A stretch of 64,000 bases of DNA from Desulfosediminicola flagellatus (lineage in GTDB: Bacteria; Desulfobacterota; Desulfobulbia; Desulfobulbales; Desulfocapsaceae): NCBI RefSeq assembly GCF_005116655.2, contig NZ_CP050698.1, positions 5,598,501 to 5,662,500 on the forward strand. Direction: 5' to 3'. The position numbers were made by a program, and so were the translations under genes. The notes under the pieces are model-generated. The model had not been told where the DNA came from. It saw only the letters and a list, made by a program, of their open reading frames with translations, and ran no database searches. Of the stretch, positions 26,295-37,100 are shown one piece after another (within the stretch, counting starts at the first letter, position 1; every line of letters starts with the position of its first letter).

Positions 26295-26550
26295 TCATCA
26301 ATTTCAATGCAGTCTTAAGGTCATCACGTTCTATGATGTGTTCCACTTCAAACGACAGCTTCAGTGCTTTGATACAGACAAGACCCGTTTTCCCCAATGC
26401 CAGGCAGCTAGACTCACCGCGTGGAGCGCCGCGCAGGCGTTATCGAGTCGTGAAAAAATTGAAAATGAGTCACCAGAACCTGTATAGAAAAATGAAAGAG
26501 TATGCGATAACCGGTTCCAAAAAAATTGTTGTATATTTTGCGAGTTACCC

Positions 26551-27999
26551 CTATTGCCGTAAGATTTCCCATGGGAATTTCTGCCAGATTTCCACGGCGA
26601 AATCCCGTTTTACAAGCTCTGGAAACATCGTGTCAAAAATTTTCCTGCACGCCTCTCTCGACAAGACAGCCTGCTCCTGATCAAGATATCCATGATCTTC
26701 CAAAAACTCAGTAAACCAATAAACACTATTGAGCGAGGCGAAGAAATCAGTATTATTATCGAAATCATACTGCTCAAAACGGCGTGTGAACATCATCAGG
26801 ATTTCCGGACTCCCAAAAGGGAAGAGCATACGCGGTTTCTTTCTCTCCGGCAAAGCTGAATACAAATAATCACGAAGATTCAGGCGAAAGAATTCTGCAG
26901 CACACCAATCTAGAGACTTCTCTCTGTGAATCCAACCCATAAAGCTGCGGGTAATATCATCATACAGCTCAATTGCCTGTATACGATTGGTGCACTCCTC
27001 AAGCCTCCAACTCTCTTTTCTTCCGAAGATGAGTTCAACCTGCTTTTGCAGCATATCAGCAGCAAGAACGTCTGAAGAGATCAAATCTGTCTGAGACGTA
27101 AGAGCTTCGATGAGCCCCTCTACAACAAAAGCATCCAATCCCTTATCCAGAAAAGGAGCCATGGTAAGAGCGATTATAGGATGAAGAATCTCTCTACCAT
27201 CCATAAGGAATGGTGATTCCGTTATCTTTTCTAACAATTCCGGCAAAAAAGCTGAGAGAATTTCAAGACAGTTATTCGCCATCAAACAGTCGACAACCTC
27301 AAGCAATTCCTCCGGTCCCTCTTCCGGATATTTTTTGAAGTTATCAAGATATTCAACGACCTGATCCTTTTTACCTTCAGCGATAAGCCGGTGGATCATG
27401 AAATGGTCATAAATGGGGAAACCTGCCGTATATCCCTCCGGAAACTCATCCCGCAGCCGGGAAATGATATCTACATAGAGTTGATAATTGCCAATCTCAC
27501 AACAGAGCAGTTCCAACCGTTGCATCGGTCCGTCCTCAAGGCCCAGATCAGCAACCAGAGCAGGATGCTCATCCAGAAATCTGCTAATATGGTCAGATAT
27601 TTCCTGCGCTGTAGAAAAATCCTCTAAAAGATCCCACCACGCCTCAATTAAGCCAATTGCCTCATCAGGAAGGTTGCTCTTTTCAAGACTATCCAGCGGG
27701 GAACTAAATGAGTCGGTATCATCGTCATCATCAGGATACCAGTCGTCGAATTCTGAATCTTCATCAAAATCATCGTCGAGGTCGTCATCATAATCATCTA
27801 ACACCCAATCCGGATCTGGCCCTTCCTCCCAGTCTTCATCACTGGCAAGAGGGTCGAATTCCCCGTTTGCTAAGGCCTGCTCATACTCTTGCTGCTCCTG
27901 CGTGTCCAGCCGTGTTTCTTCATCCTGGTGCAAACAACATTTTTTATACTTCTTCCCGCTTCCACAATGACAAGGCTGATTTCTTCCGAGACTGGTCAT
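26551..27999 (-). CDS. SEC-C motif protein
   Basis: This 482-residue protein begins with the SEC-C zinc motif NQPCHCGSGKKYKKCC (Cys10, Cys12, Cys21, Cys22), as at the end of SecA and in many stand-alone proteins. A very acidic, Asp-rich segment (residues 55-100) follows, then a helical repeat region of about 370 residues. The ribosome binding site GAGGG precedes the ATG. SEC-C probably binds zinc and protein or nucleic acid partners. The specific function is unknown. Confidence 0.8.
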   Translation of the reverse strand: MTSLGRNQPCHCGSGKKYKKCCLHQDEETRLDTQEQQEYEQALANGEFDPLASDEDWEEGPDPDWVLDDYDDDLDDDFDEDSEFDDWYPDDDDDTDSFSSPLDSLEKSNLPDEAIGLIEAWWDLLEDFSTAQEISDHISRFLDEHPALVADLGLEDGPMQRLELLCCEIGNYQLYVDIISRLRDEFPEGYTAGFPIYDHFMIHRLIAEGKKDQVVEYLDNFKKYPEEGPEELLEVVDCLMANNCLEILSAFLPELLEKITESPFLMDGREILHPIIALTMAPFLDKGLDAFVVEGLIEALTSQTDLISSDVLAADMLQKQVELIFGRKESWRLEECTNRIQAIELYDDITRSFMGWIHREKSLDWCAAEFFRLNLRDYLYSALPERKKPRMLFPFGSPEILMMFTRRFEQYDFDNNTDFFASLNSVYWFTEFLEDHGYLDQEQAVLSREACRKIFDTMFPELVKRDFAVEIWQKFPWEILRQ

Positions 28000-28597
28000 G
28001 ATCTCTTTTCCCTCTAAATTTGATGAGTGATTTTCATAGAGATTATTTCATGCGTTACGCTTTTATAATACCAAAACGATATGACAGAATATGTCAAATT
28101 ATTCATTTCTCCGGGTAATCCCTAAATCGCCTATTCACAGCTACTTAAAATCAAGGTCCCGTTTTAACCATCTGCTTCTGACTTAATGGCATATTAATCA
28201 TCCAAATTCCATCCAGAAAATGTGACATTCTCCGCAATATACATTCTATAAAACAAGCCGATTTCTTATATTCAACGCTCTGTCACAGCGTTTCGTAATG
28301 TGCCTCAGGATCCTCAACAAACAGACTTCTTACCCGAATCTCAGTAAAGAGTGAATTCTATCGAGGAGTAGAGCCGGAGCAATGCCACCTACATCCTGTA
28401 AGACTCTAGTAAGATGGAACATATATATTCAAACTACATATTTTGATACCATTGTAGCTTCTACAATATTGATGTTCTGAAATATGGATATTGTCGGCAG
28501 CTTCCCCTCCTGACGACCGTCGACTTCAGGCAACCAATCTATCCCCCCAAATGAGCAATCGGCTAAAATGTATCAGACCCTTTATAGGAGAATCTTC
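28000..28597. other. 598-bp intergenic region
   Basis: This AT-rich region lies between divergent genes and contains their promoters by position. No supportable gene, hairpin of note or repeat is seen. Confidence 0.4.
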
Positions 28598-30223
28598 GTG
28601 CGAATAAATTTCTTAAGCCTTTGTTGTCTATTTTTAACGCTATTTCTGAGTGGTTGTCTCGATACGAAACAGGTTTACACACTAAATCCTGATGGCTCCG
28701 GCAAGGTTGTTCACGAGGCCAAAATTCCGCTTAATAGCCCGATTACAGATGATGATGTCAATCCTGAAATTCAACTGAAAGAGGCTGTATTATCAGAATT
28801 AAAGAATGCTAAAGGCATCGAGGCCTGGGACGATATCAGCTACAAATATATGGATGAAGAGACTATCTACTTTAAAGGAACGGCCTATTTTAAGGATCTG
28901 TCACAACTAAAATTTTTCAATTCGGGCATCACTATTTCGCTGTTTGATAAAGTCATTATGTTCCGGGATGATAAGCAATTCAGCATAGAGCTCAAGAGCA
29001 GCGAGCCTTCCAGCAAAAATACGAAAACCCCGGAGCAGGAATCAGAGACTGTAAAGTCCGTATTAACAGATGCTGAAGTCGAAGAACAATTAGCAGAAGC
29101 CCAAAAAAAAATCCTTGAAGCAAAAGCTATGCTGACAGGCCTGCTCGCCGACATCAGACTTGACCGTACCTTCTATTTGCCCGGCACAATAACCACCAGC
29201 TCTAACTTTCAACGAAATACAGACGGGTCTGTGCGCAATAATTTCGAAGGGACTAAATTAATCGAGTTAATCACAAACCACTTGGATGATGAAGAGTGGC
29301 TCCGTCAACAGATTAAGAACGGTAAAAAAATCGATGAAGACCCTTTACCAGCGCCCCATATTGTCAACGGTCATCTTTTCGGAGAGAAAGCCCCGATCAA
29401 GGTGGTTATTAATACAACAGATGCTCCGCTATTTGATTATGCGGCAGAGACCGCCCAGGCAAAAGTGCATTACGATGCCTTGCTGAGCAAGCTGGAACCC
29501 TTGAAAGCACCAGCCCCTATAAAAATTGATCCAGAAACTGTGGGGAAATTTTCCGTGGTCGGTTTTAGTTATGTTGCTTTTGCTGATTCCCAAAATGGCA
29601 TACAGCCTTTTGGCAATAGAGAAGGATACACCCTTGCAGTCATGGGCACTTTGCCTGAAAAAGCCATAAGCCTGAAGTCTGCCAGGCTGGAAACCGCTCT
29701 CACCGACACCGGCGCCAACCTCCTTCCCGAAAGTGATTGGGATCAAAAAATACACTTTCCAACCCTTGGGAAAGATGGCCGCACCGTCCAACTCGATCTA
29801 AAAATTCTCAAGCCAGCCAACAATCTTACATCTCTTCAGAAAATCTCAGGCACTTTGAGCTATATGGCCAGCAGCGAAGGGTATACGTTCGTTGATCTGG
29901 GCATTAGTGAATTTAAAGAAGGTGTTATCGGCAATAAATTTGGTGCGAAAGTAGTTACAGCCAGTACTGATTACCTGGAAGTTTCAGTCGACATAGTTGG
30001 AGATAGTATCAAATCGATTGAACTCTACGATACTCAGGGTAAAAATGTCGGCACGATGAGGCGTTATAACTCGTCATCAGCCACCACACATATCAAATTC
30101 TCGCCAATGAATAGTGAAAACCTACTCCCGCTTCAGGGCAAAATACGCTTGGAAATAGTCGAAGATTTCAAGATATATGAAATGGAGTTCAGTCTGACTG
30201 ATGTCCCGCTTTTTGGGATGTAG
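28598..30223 (+). CDS. large lipoprotein, unknown
   Basis: This protein of about 541 residues has a lipoprotein signal: a short basic start, LSLCCLFLTLFLSGC, with Cys20 as the lipidated residue. GTG at 28598 is chosen because TAGGAG lies 7 bases upstream and gives a normal signal peptide; ATG at 28568 would add ten residues. The mature part is mixed alpha/beta with a charged coiled-coil stretch (AEVEEQLAEAQKKILEAK). The Pro-Asp-Gly-Ser-Gly (NPDGSGKV) start of the mature domain suggests a beta-rich first domain. The family is not recognised. It is probably outer-membrane associated. Confidence 0.65.
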   Translation: MRINFLSLCCLFLTLFLSGCLDTKQVYTLNPDGSGKVVHEAKIPLNSPITDDDVNPEIQLKEAVLSELKNAKGIEAWDDISYKYMDEETIYFKGTAYFKDLSQLKFFNSGITISLFDKVIMFRDDKQFSIELKSSEPSSKNTKTPEQESETVKSVLTDAEVEEQLAEAQKKILEAKAMLTGLLADIRLDRTFYLPGTITTSSNFQRNTDGSVRNNFEGTKLIELITNHLDDEEWLRQQIKNGKKIDEDPLPAPHIVNGHLFGEKAPIKVVINTTDAPLFDYAAETAQAKVHYDALLSKLEPLKAPAPIKIDPETVGKFSVVGFSYVAFADSQNGIQPFGNREGYTLAVMGTLPEKAISLKSARLETALTDTGANLLPESDWDQKIHFPTLGKDGRTVQLDLKILKPANNLTSLQKISGTLSYMASSEGYTFVDLGISEFKEGVIGNKFGAKVVTASTDYLEVSVDIVGDSIKSIELYDTQGKNVGTMRRYNSSSATTHIKFSPMNSENLLPLQGKIRLEIVEDFKIYEMEFSLTDVPLFGM

Positions 30224-30225
30224 TC

Positions 30226-30371
30226 GAGCGCCATTGGTGGTCGGATTAGGGTTATTTTTACCAGAAAATACAAAAACGCAAGCCTGACCCGACTCTACAC
30301 ACACCAGAACCAGTAGAACCGCACACGACAAACCAGCATCTTATTCCAGGGGGTCAGGCTAGCCTGACCCC
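30226..30371. repeat. REP-like palindromic repeat pair
   Basis: The 22-bp perfect palindrome at 30350-30371 (GGGGTCAGGCT and its complement) is preceded at 30281-30290 by a second AGCCTGACCC-type motif. Such GTCAGGCT/AGCCTGAC motifs flank REP-associated transposases and their solo repeats in many bacteria. No transposase gene is present. It may also end transcription of the lipoprotein gene. Confidence 0.45.
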
Positions 30372-30462
30372 GATTAACAGGGCCACAGCAGAGTAATGCC
30401 TTATCCTATATTTTTTAGAAAACGGCTATTAACTACATGACAAATCCAGGATGGCACTGTTG

Positions 30463-30966
30463 TTAACCCCGTGGACCTCCGCCACCACGGCCTCCGCCAC
30501 CGCCACGGCCTCCACCGCCGCCTCCACGTCCGCCGCCATTACCACTGTCCCCTTGAGCATCGGAAGGTCCCTCATCTTCACTGATCGAACCATCACCATT
30601 CGCGTCGAGATTGCTGAAGCGGTCATCAGGACCTGTAAATTCTGCTTCAGATACTGAGCCATCACCATCTGCATCAAAATCATCGAAAAAGTTCCCACTC
30701 GATTCCAAAGCTACGCCATGATGTGCTTCAGGTGGCCCGGCAGGCCCCTCATCTTCACTAATCAAACCATCACCATTCGCGTCGAGACTGCTGAAGCGGT
30801 CATCAGGACCTGTAAATTCTGCTTCAGATACTGAGCCATCACCATCTGCATCAAAATCATCAAAAAAATTTCCACTCGATTCCAAAGCTGCATTTGATGT
30901 GAAAGCAGTCAACAGAATTGCCAGGATGGATGCTAACCCGACACGCGTATATTTTTTCTTTTTCAT
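30463..30966 (-). CDS. secreted EF-hand protein with internal duplication
   Basis: This 167-residue protein has a signal peptide (to about Ala26). Two near-identical units (residues 27-75 and 86-134) each have two EF-hand-like loops: DADGDGSVSEAEF (canonical Asp positions) and DANGDG(L/S)ISEDE. A glycine/arginine-rich tail (GGGRGGGGGGRGG) follows. The units differ at only a few positions in protein and DNA. Secreted calcium binding is the likely role. AGGAGG sits 5-6 bases before the ATG. Confidence 0.85.
   Translation of the reverse strand: MKKKKYTRVGLASILAILLTAFTSNAALESSGNFFDDFDADGDGSVSEAEFTGPDDRFSSLDANGDGLISEDEGPAGPPEAHHGVALESSGNFFDDFDADGDGSVSEAEFTGPDDRFSNLDANGDGSISEDEGPSDAQGDSGNGGGRGGGGGGRGGGGGRGGGGPRG
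30565..30888 (-). repeat. 177-bp tandem duplication inside the EF-hand gene
   Basis: Two copies (30742-30888 and 30565-30711) are almost identical in DNA, differing at a few bases, with a spacer of about 30 bases. This points to recent duplication that kept the frame. Confidence 0.85.
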
Positions 30967-31363
30967 TTAACCTCCTGTAGTTTTAGCAGAGGTCAGCCCT
31001 AACGTTCGTTGGATCGGGAATATCACCCCATACGTGAGGCCTTACCTCTGCAAAGTATGTACTGACATTGACATGGCCTGCTGCGGCCTGATCTTTCCGG
31101 CACAACAACCGGTTAGGCTTTTAGTAAAACAATGAAATGTGCAGTAATTAGGGATGAAAAAAGGAGGTTACAGAAAGGGATTTCAACCTGAACAATTACC
31201 AACTGGATTTCATAACCTGAAATCTCTTCGGCCCCATAAATAGCCCGCAAACAAAAAACGCAGCAGTCGCAACATGCCATGCGCCCTTACTAAACTGGTA
31301 ATAGATAACTATACTGAATAAACGTGGTTGCGCTGACAACCAGTATTTCCCTGCCAATAGGTA
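30967..31363. other. intergenic region with inverted repeat
   Basis: GCAGAGGT (30986-30993) and ACCTCTGC (31044-31051) form an 8-bp dyad, possibly with further pairing inside, upstream of the EF-hand gene. No other gene is supportable here. Confidence 0.35.
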
Positions 31364-33118
31364 TTGGCGTACAACAATCCAGGTCAATTCACTGTGAATA
31401 ACCATCCTGCCATCGACCGGAAGCGTTTCACAACAGTCCGTAACTTTTTCATTCGCACATTTGTGCATGTTATCTTCTGGGATATTTTCTGTAACCGGCC
31501 GGTGCTCCGCTGGTTCCGGCCTAAAGCCGCCGGACGCTGGCAGAAGATCAGCCGCGATTATCGGCATCTTGCCATAGAAATGGGCGGTGTACTGATCAAA
31601 CTCGGTCAGTTTCTCAGTGTGCGTGTCGATATACTCCCGCCGGAAGTCACCAATGAACTCACCGGCCTGCGCGATGAGCTGCCTGCAGCCCCGATCGATA
31701 CCATTATCCCGCAAATAGAAGAAGATTTTGGCAAACCGGTGACTGACCTGTTTGCTTATATTGACCCCGAGCCGCTTGGCGCCGCATCACTTGGTCAGGT
31801 GCATAAGGCGCGTCTTGCAGTAACACATGAAAAGGTGGTCATTAAAGTTCTGCGGCCGGGTATCGACGTGCTGGTCGAAACAGACCTCGCCGCTATTGCC
31901 ATCGCTCTCGGCTGGCTGAAACGTTATAAGAAGATCGCTTCAAGAGTAAATCTCGACTGGTTGATTGAAGAGTTCACCACTGTCACCCGCAGCGAACTCG
32001 ATTTTACTGCAGAAGGTAAAAACGCTGAACAGTTCAGCCATGACTTCAAAAGTGACCCGCAGGTCTATATCCCAAAAGTTTACTGGGAATATTGCGCAGC
32101 CCGCACCTTAACACTCGAAAACGTGGGATACATCAGGATCGCCGATAAAGCAGCCATGACAGAGGCTGGTATCAACCCGAAGAGTGTTGCCAAAAAAATA
32201 TATAACTTCTATCTGCGCCAGATCTTCGAGACCCATTTTATCCATGCCGACCCGCATCCGGGCAACATCTTTGTGCGGCCGGTACCAACAGAAGAAGAGC
32301 GTGAAAAAGGCATACCTTCCTTTGGCCCGGACGATAGTGTGAGCTATTCTCCAAATCGTTCCTACCAGATTGTCTTCGTCGATTTCGGCATGGTGACGCA
32401 CATCCCTGAAAGGCTGCGACTGGCATTGCGCGAATATGCCATAGGTATCGGCAGCCGCGATGCACACCGCATCGTCCAGTCTTACGTCCAGGCTGGAACC
32501 CTGCTGCCCGGCGCTGATCTTAAGCGGCTGGAAGAAGCACACCAGGTAATCCTCGATACGTTCTGGGGCGCGGACGCCAGCCAGATGAAAGACCTGGTTT
32601 TCTCTGAAGCCAGTTCCATGATGAACGAATACCGCGATATTATTTATGATGCACCGTTTCAGTTTCAGGTGGATATGCTCTTTGCAGTCCGGGCCGTTGC
32701 CATACTCTCGGGCATCGCTACCGAGCTTGATGAAAAGTTTGATCCCTGGAAAGAAGTGATCCCCTTCGCCGAACGACTTGCAACGGAGGAACTGACCCTC
32801 AACTGGCAAAAATATATAAAAGAGTTCCTTACACTCGCGCAAACACTCTACACACTGCCAAAGCGTCTCGATGCTGTCTTCCAGCAGGCTGAACGAGGCA
32901 ATTTGAATATCACAACATCACTCAGCCGGGATAGCCGTAACATCCTTATTCGGCAGACCCGCTCTATCAACCGGCTCTCATGGACCATAATGTCTGTGGG
33001 GCTGATGATTTCCGGCGTACTTCTGGGCGGGCAATATCAAAAGATTGAGGTAACACTGCTTTTTATGGTCATGGCACTGGTAGTGTTTGTCTGGGGAAGC
33101 AGGCGGGGTGGTAGATGA
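31364..33118 (+). CDS. ubiB: ABC1/UbiB-family atypical kinase
   Basis: This protein of up to 584 residues has the ABC1 (UbiB/COQ8) signature elements: KLGQ (residues 79-82), the Ala-rich loop GAASLGQVH, the catalytic HADPHPGN and the metal-binding VDFG. The C-terminus has two hydrophobic helices. UbiB-family proteins support quinone (ubiquinone or menaquinone) biosynthesis at the membrane with ATPase-like activity. The frame opens at TTG 31364 after a TAG; a GTG at 31394 is an alternative start. No ubi or men gene is adjacent. Confidence 0.9.
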   Translation: MAYNNPGQFTVNNHPAIDRKRFTTVRNFFIRTFVHVIFWDIFCNRPVLRWFRPKAAGRWQKISRDYRHLAIEMGGVLIKLGQFLSVRVDILPPEVTNELTGLRDELPAAPIDTIIPQIEEDFGKPVTDLFAYIDPEPLGAASLGQVHKARLAVTHEKVVIKVLRPGIDVLVETDLAAIAIALGWLKRYKKIASRVNLDWLIEEFTTVTRSELDFTAEGKNAEQFSHDFKSDPQVYIPKVYWEYCAARTLTLENVGYIRIADKAAMTEAGINPKSVAKKIYNFYLRQIFETHFIHADPHPGNIFVRPVPTEEEREKGIPSFGPDDSVSYSPNRSYQIVFVDFGMVTHIPERLRLALREYAIGIGSRDAHRIVQSYVQAGTLLPGADLKRLEEAHQVILDTFWGADASQMKDLVFSEASSMMNEYRDIIYDAPFQFQVDMLFAVRAVAILSGIATELDEKFDPWKEVIPFAERLATEELTLNWQKYIKEFLTLAQTLYTLPKRLDAVFQQAERGNLNITTSLSRDSRNILIRQTRSINRLSWTIMSVGLMISGVLLGGQYQKIEVTLLFMVMALVVFVWGSRRGGR

Positions 33119-33119
33119 G

Positions 33120-33299
33120 ATGATTGAAGTAGATCTCATCATGGAAGATACAGAATACTTCACACAACGCCACCGATGGAGGCTATTAAATGAGGATGGG
33201 CTTGTAAGGTATACTCATGACCACATGCACTTCCCCCTAATCGAACGAGCTACAAAACCCTCCCCTTCCACTGCATACCTCTTCCAGATCCACTCGTGA
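33120..33299 (+). CDS. possible small protein after ubiB
   Basis: A 59-codon frame starts at ATG 33120, one base past the ubiB stop. No ribosome binding site or family is evident, and it overlaps the convergent pseudogene at 33237-33707. It is listed at low confidence. Confidence 0.2.
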   Translation: MIEVDLIMEDTEYFTQRHRWRLLNEDGLVRYTHDHMHFPLIERATKPSPSTAYLFQIHS

Positions 33300-33707
33300 T
33301 ACTGTCACATCCACACATTGATCGTCATATTTAGCTGCGTAACTTTTGTACTGTCGAATTCTCTTATTGCGCTTATCATTCGCTAAGTTATACGCGTAAA
33401 CAAATTTTTTTCTCGAACTGTTCAGTGAATTGTATTCCTGAATAAGTGCATTCCTTTTATAGCCAATGGTATGGGACAACTGTTGTTCTATTCTATCAAG
33501 CTGATAATCATACGAATCAATCTTACTGTCGGCCTCATCCATTACATCTCCCAACCGTTCGATATTACCTTCTTTCTCGTCAATCTTGTCATAATACTGG
33601 ATACATTCTTTCAGCTGCTCTCTTTAAAGATGTGAGTCTTCTGCAAATGCTGGACTGGAGAATAAAATTCCTATCGACAGCAATCCTACAACCGTTGTGT
33701 TTTTCAT
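33237..33707 (-). pseudogene. secreted coiled-coil protein broken by an in-frame stop
   Basis: A signal peptide (MKNTTVVGLLSIGILFSSPAFA, start at 33707) is followed by EDSHL, then a TAA stop at 33624-33626. The same frame then continues without another stop for 128 codons to 33237. The second part is a polar coiled coil (DKIDEKEGNIERLGDVMDEA...) with a final cysteine pair. The frame is intact on both sides, so a single base change explains the break. It could be a true pseudogene, a sequencing error, or stop-codon readthrough. A TTG at 33554 could allow internal starts but would lose the signal peptide. Confidence 0.75.
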
Positions 33708-33989
33708 TTAATGCTTTCCAGTATTAATATATGTACATTCATTACCGCACATCTTTCCGACATTACAGTATATAATCAACTACATACCCCACAAATCAAG
33801 CATACGCCCAAACCATCTTAACGTATTCGCTTTAAATCACAAGTGGTTATGCCATATGTGTCAAGGATGCTCTTTCTTCCCGTTAAACCAGTAGCTCCAT
33901 GTGGACCACCTTCAACAAAGCGCATTGTTACCTATGATGCGGTAGGAAAGGACGGTTTCATCAAAACAACTATAAGAAATCATGCTCGC

Positions 33990-34050
33990 AAACGATATTT
34001 CTGCAAACTGATTCTTTGCTTATCCGGCAGGGTCATCTCAACAAGGCCTG
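33990..34050 (-). pseudogene. fragment of a RecG-like/Fic C-terminal winged helix
   Basis: These 61 bases match 42964-43024 with only 5 differences. The minus-strand translation GLVEMTLPDKQRISLQKYRL is the end of the winged-helix tail found in AlbA_2/RecG-like and Fic proteins. It is a solo fragment in the upstream region of the dockerin gene. The rest of 33708-34127 has no supportable gene. Confidence 0.75.
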
Positions 34051-34127
34051 AAACTCTTTACATACTCTAACATATCGATTAATTGGAACTATCCGCTCTT
34101 TCTTCTCAATTTACTCAACATAAAAAT

Positions 34128-37100
34128 ATGACGATGAACATACAGGTCAGGCCGCTCAACCGGAGAAAACGCATTCTTCCCATTACCTCAGCGCTCCTCC
34201 TGCTGTTACAGATCTGCCTTGTTTGTGTACTACCTGCACAGGCCGAAACTGTTTCTGGTACGATTTATGATAAAAACGGTTTAACCCCACTTGTAAACCA
34301 GAATATTTCAGTAGTTATCTCTACCAGCGACCCTTGCGGTTTCCTGAGTAATACAAGCAAAACTGACGTATCTCGATCAGACGGAACCTTCACCGTCTCG
34401 GTCCCGTCTTCAGGAACGTATTACATCAAAACCATCGATTCCCGATCAGTTTCAGATTATATGAGTCAGTGGTGGGGGGCCTCGCCGGGCGATACTGCAT
34501 GCACAAGCGCGGCCCCGATTATTCTTGATACCGGAGAAAATTTTACCGGTGCCGATTTCCGGCTTGTTGCCAAACCAACTATTTCCGGAACCTTTTTTGA
34601 GACAGAGGGAACAACCCCCATTACAGGCTCCCTGATTGATCTCTATGTGCTCAACGGTGACCCCTGTGACTCCAGTTGGAATAATCATTCAACAGCAGTA
34701 AAATACGATAGCAACACAGGTACCTACCAGATAAAGTTTTTCCAACCAGGCACCTACTATCTACGTACCTCTTTATATGACTCGACATACCTGGCAGAAT
34801 ACTGGGGGAGCACTTCCAGCGGACCTGACTGCAGCGATGCAACCTCCCTCTCTCTCTCTGGCGGTGAAAACATCACCGGCGTTGATTTTCAACTGGACAG
34901 GCTGGCAACACTATCCGGCACACTTTTTCAACGTGATGGGGGCACCCCTGTCACTGATTCCCATATCCCGCTATATATCTATTCAGGCGATCCATGTGAT
35001 GAGCCAATGCATCTAAAAAACTCCGGAAACAATACGTCCGACGGATCATACAATTTCTCCCATTTGCCGCCGGGCACCTATTTTGTCAAAACCACATCAA
35101 GTGAAAAATATATAGTAGGCTGGTGGGATGGAGTATCCAGTAGCCAGGAGTGCAGCGAAGCAAAGCCCATTGTACTGACGTCCGGTGAAGAGTTGAATAA
35201 CATCAACTTCCAACTCGAAATTGCCCCCTATATCTCAGGAACGATATTTGAATCTGACGGTAGCACTCCTGTTTCAGGAGCAGATCTATCGGTCACAATC
35301 TATTCGGAAAGCCCATGCGGCGGAGGTGAGTACATAACCTCCACTGCAGTGAATAGCACAGACGGCACCTATCGCACAGACGGTATCTATCCTGGCACCT
35401 ATTTTGCTTTAGTCTCAGGTAATTCTCGAAGCAGCTATCTCAAGGAATATTGGAGTGACGCCGAAAGCAGTCGGGAATGCACCGATGCGACACCAATAAC
35501 GATAACCGCTGAGCAGGATTTTACCCATGCAGATTTCCAGCTTGAAAAAACTGCGTCTATTTCGGGGAAAATAACTAACGCTGATGGAATCACAGCCATT
35601 AGCAAAAACAGTTTCAGCGTGTACATTTTCTCAGGTGACCCCTGCGGTGATAACGAAGTGATTGCCGAAAACTATGGGGTCCTGGAAGAAGACGGAACGT
35701 ATACCGTGAATCAACTGCACCCTGGTACCTATTTCGCAGGAGCCCAATCCCACACGAGCGGCCTTTACGTGTCTGAGTGGTGGGGGGAGCCGGTAGGTGA
35801 TTATGACTGTAACAATGCACACCCAATCGTGCTCGATTACGGAGATAATTTTTCCGATGTTGATTTCCAGGTTGATATCGCTCCGACCATCTCGGGCAGA
35901 ATTTTTAGAGCAGATGGAATAACCGCGGTTACGGAGGGACGAATAGATATCGTGCTATACACTGGTGATCCATGTGTGAACCCACATCGTTACACAAATG
36001 TTGACTCAGACCAAACCGACGGCACTTACACAACCCAAGGTCTCCGACCCGGAACGTATTATGCGAGGGCGTCTGCTTATGGTCTGAATTATCTCCCCGA
36101 ATGGTGGGGGGACAAAGCCAGCAGTCAGGATTGCAATGATGCAAAGCCGCTCACACTTTCGATTGGAAACGGTATCACGGATGTAGATTTTCAATTAAAC
36201 AGTGGTGGAGTTCTGAAAGGCACAGTGTTCGATAAAGACGGCGTGACACCAGTAACAAATCAGGACATCTCCATCGACATTTACACGGGTGATCCATGTG
36301 GCAGACACAATCGCCTCGCAAACGCTTATGTCAGTTATGACGGGACGTTTTTACTGCAGGGACTCCCTTCAGGTCGATACTTTGCCAAAGCAATATCCAG
36401 CCCCCTCTACCTGGATGAATGGTGGGGAAGACAAACAAGCGAGTTTGAATGCGATAGCGCGGCATCGATAGATCTCCGTGAAGGAACGGAAATCACACAT
36501 ATCGATTTTCAGCTTGATCCAGCCCCAACCATATTGGGAACTGTATATACTGCGGATGGGATAACCCCGATTACGACAACACAAACAATGATTGCTGTAT
36601 TCGATGAAGATCCTTGCACGCATGTAGAGTCTGTACATAGTGCTTATGTGGATCCTTTAACCGGCACCTTCTCAACATACGGGCTACTCCCTGGAACCTA
36701 TTACTTAAAAAGCTACTCCAGTGGCGATCACGCTAGTGAATGGTGGGCAAAAAATGAAAGCAGCGCTGATTGCAAAAATGCATCGCCGATAGAAATTAAA
36801 CCCTATATAGGATTTACAGGCGCAGATTTCCAACTCGACCAAGGCGCTGCAATAACCGGCACAGCCTATGAAGCAGACGGGAAGACCCCGATTCTGAGCA
36901 GTTTAATATCCGTTAAACTCTATTCCGGGACATCTTGTGACGATCTTACGTATATTGAGCAAAAACAGATATCATACTCGAATGGCCAATATTCCTTCAG
37001 CAACCTGCCGGCTGGCAATTACTATTTACACACAGCATCCCGTGAAGTGGATTACACCCAGGAGTGGTGGAGTGAAAATTCAAGCATGCCTACCTGCTCA

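Noticed and set aside
31196..31714. Minus-strand 172-codon frame overlapping ubiB
   Set aside because: It is antisense to a clear ABC1 kinase and has no recognisable content.
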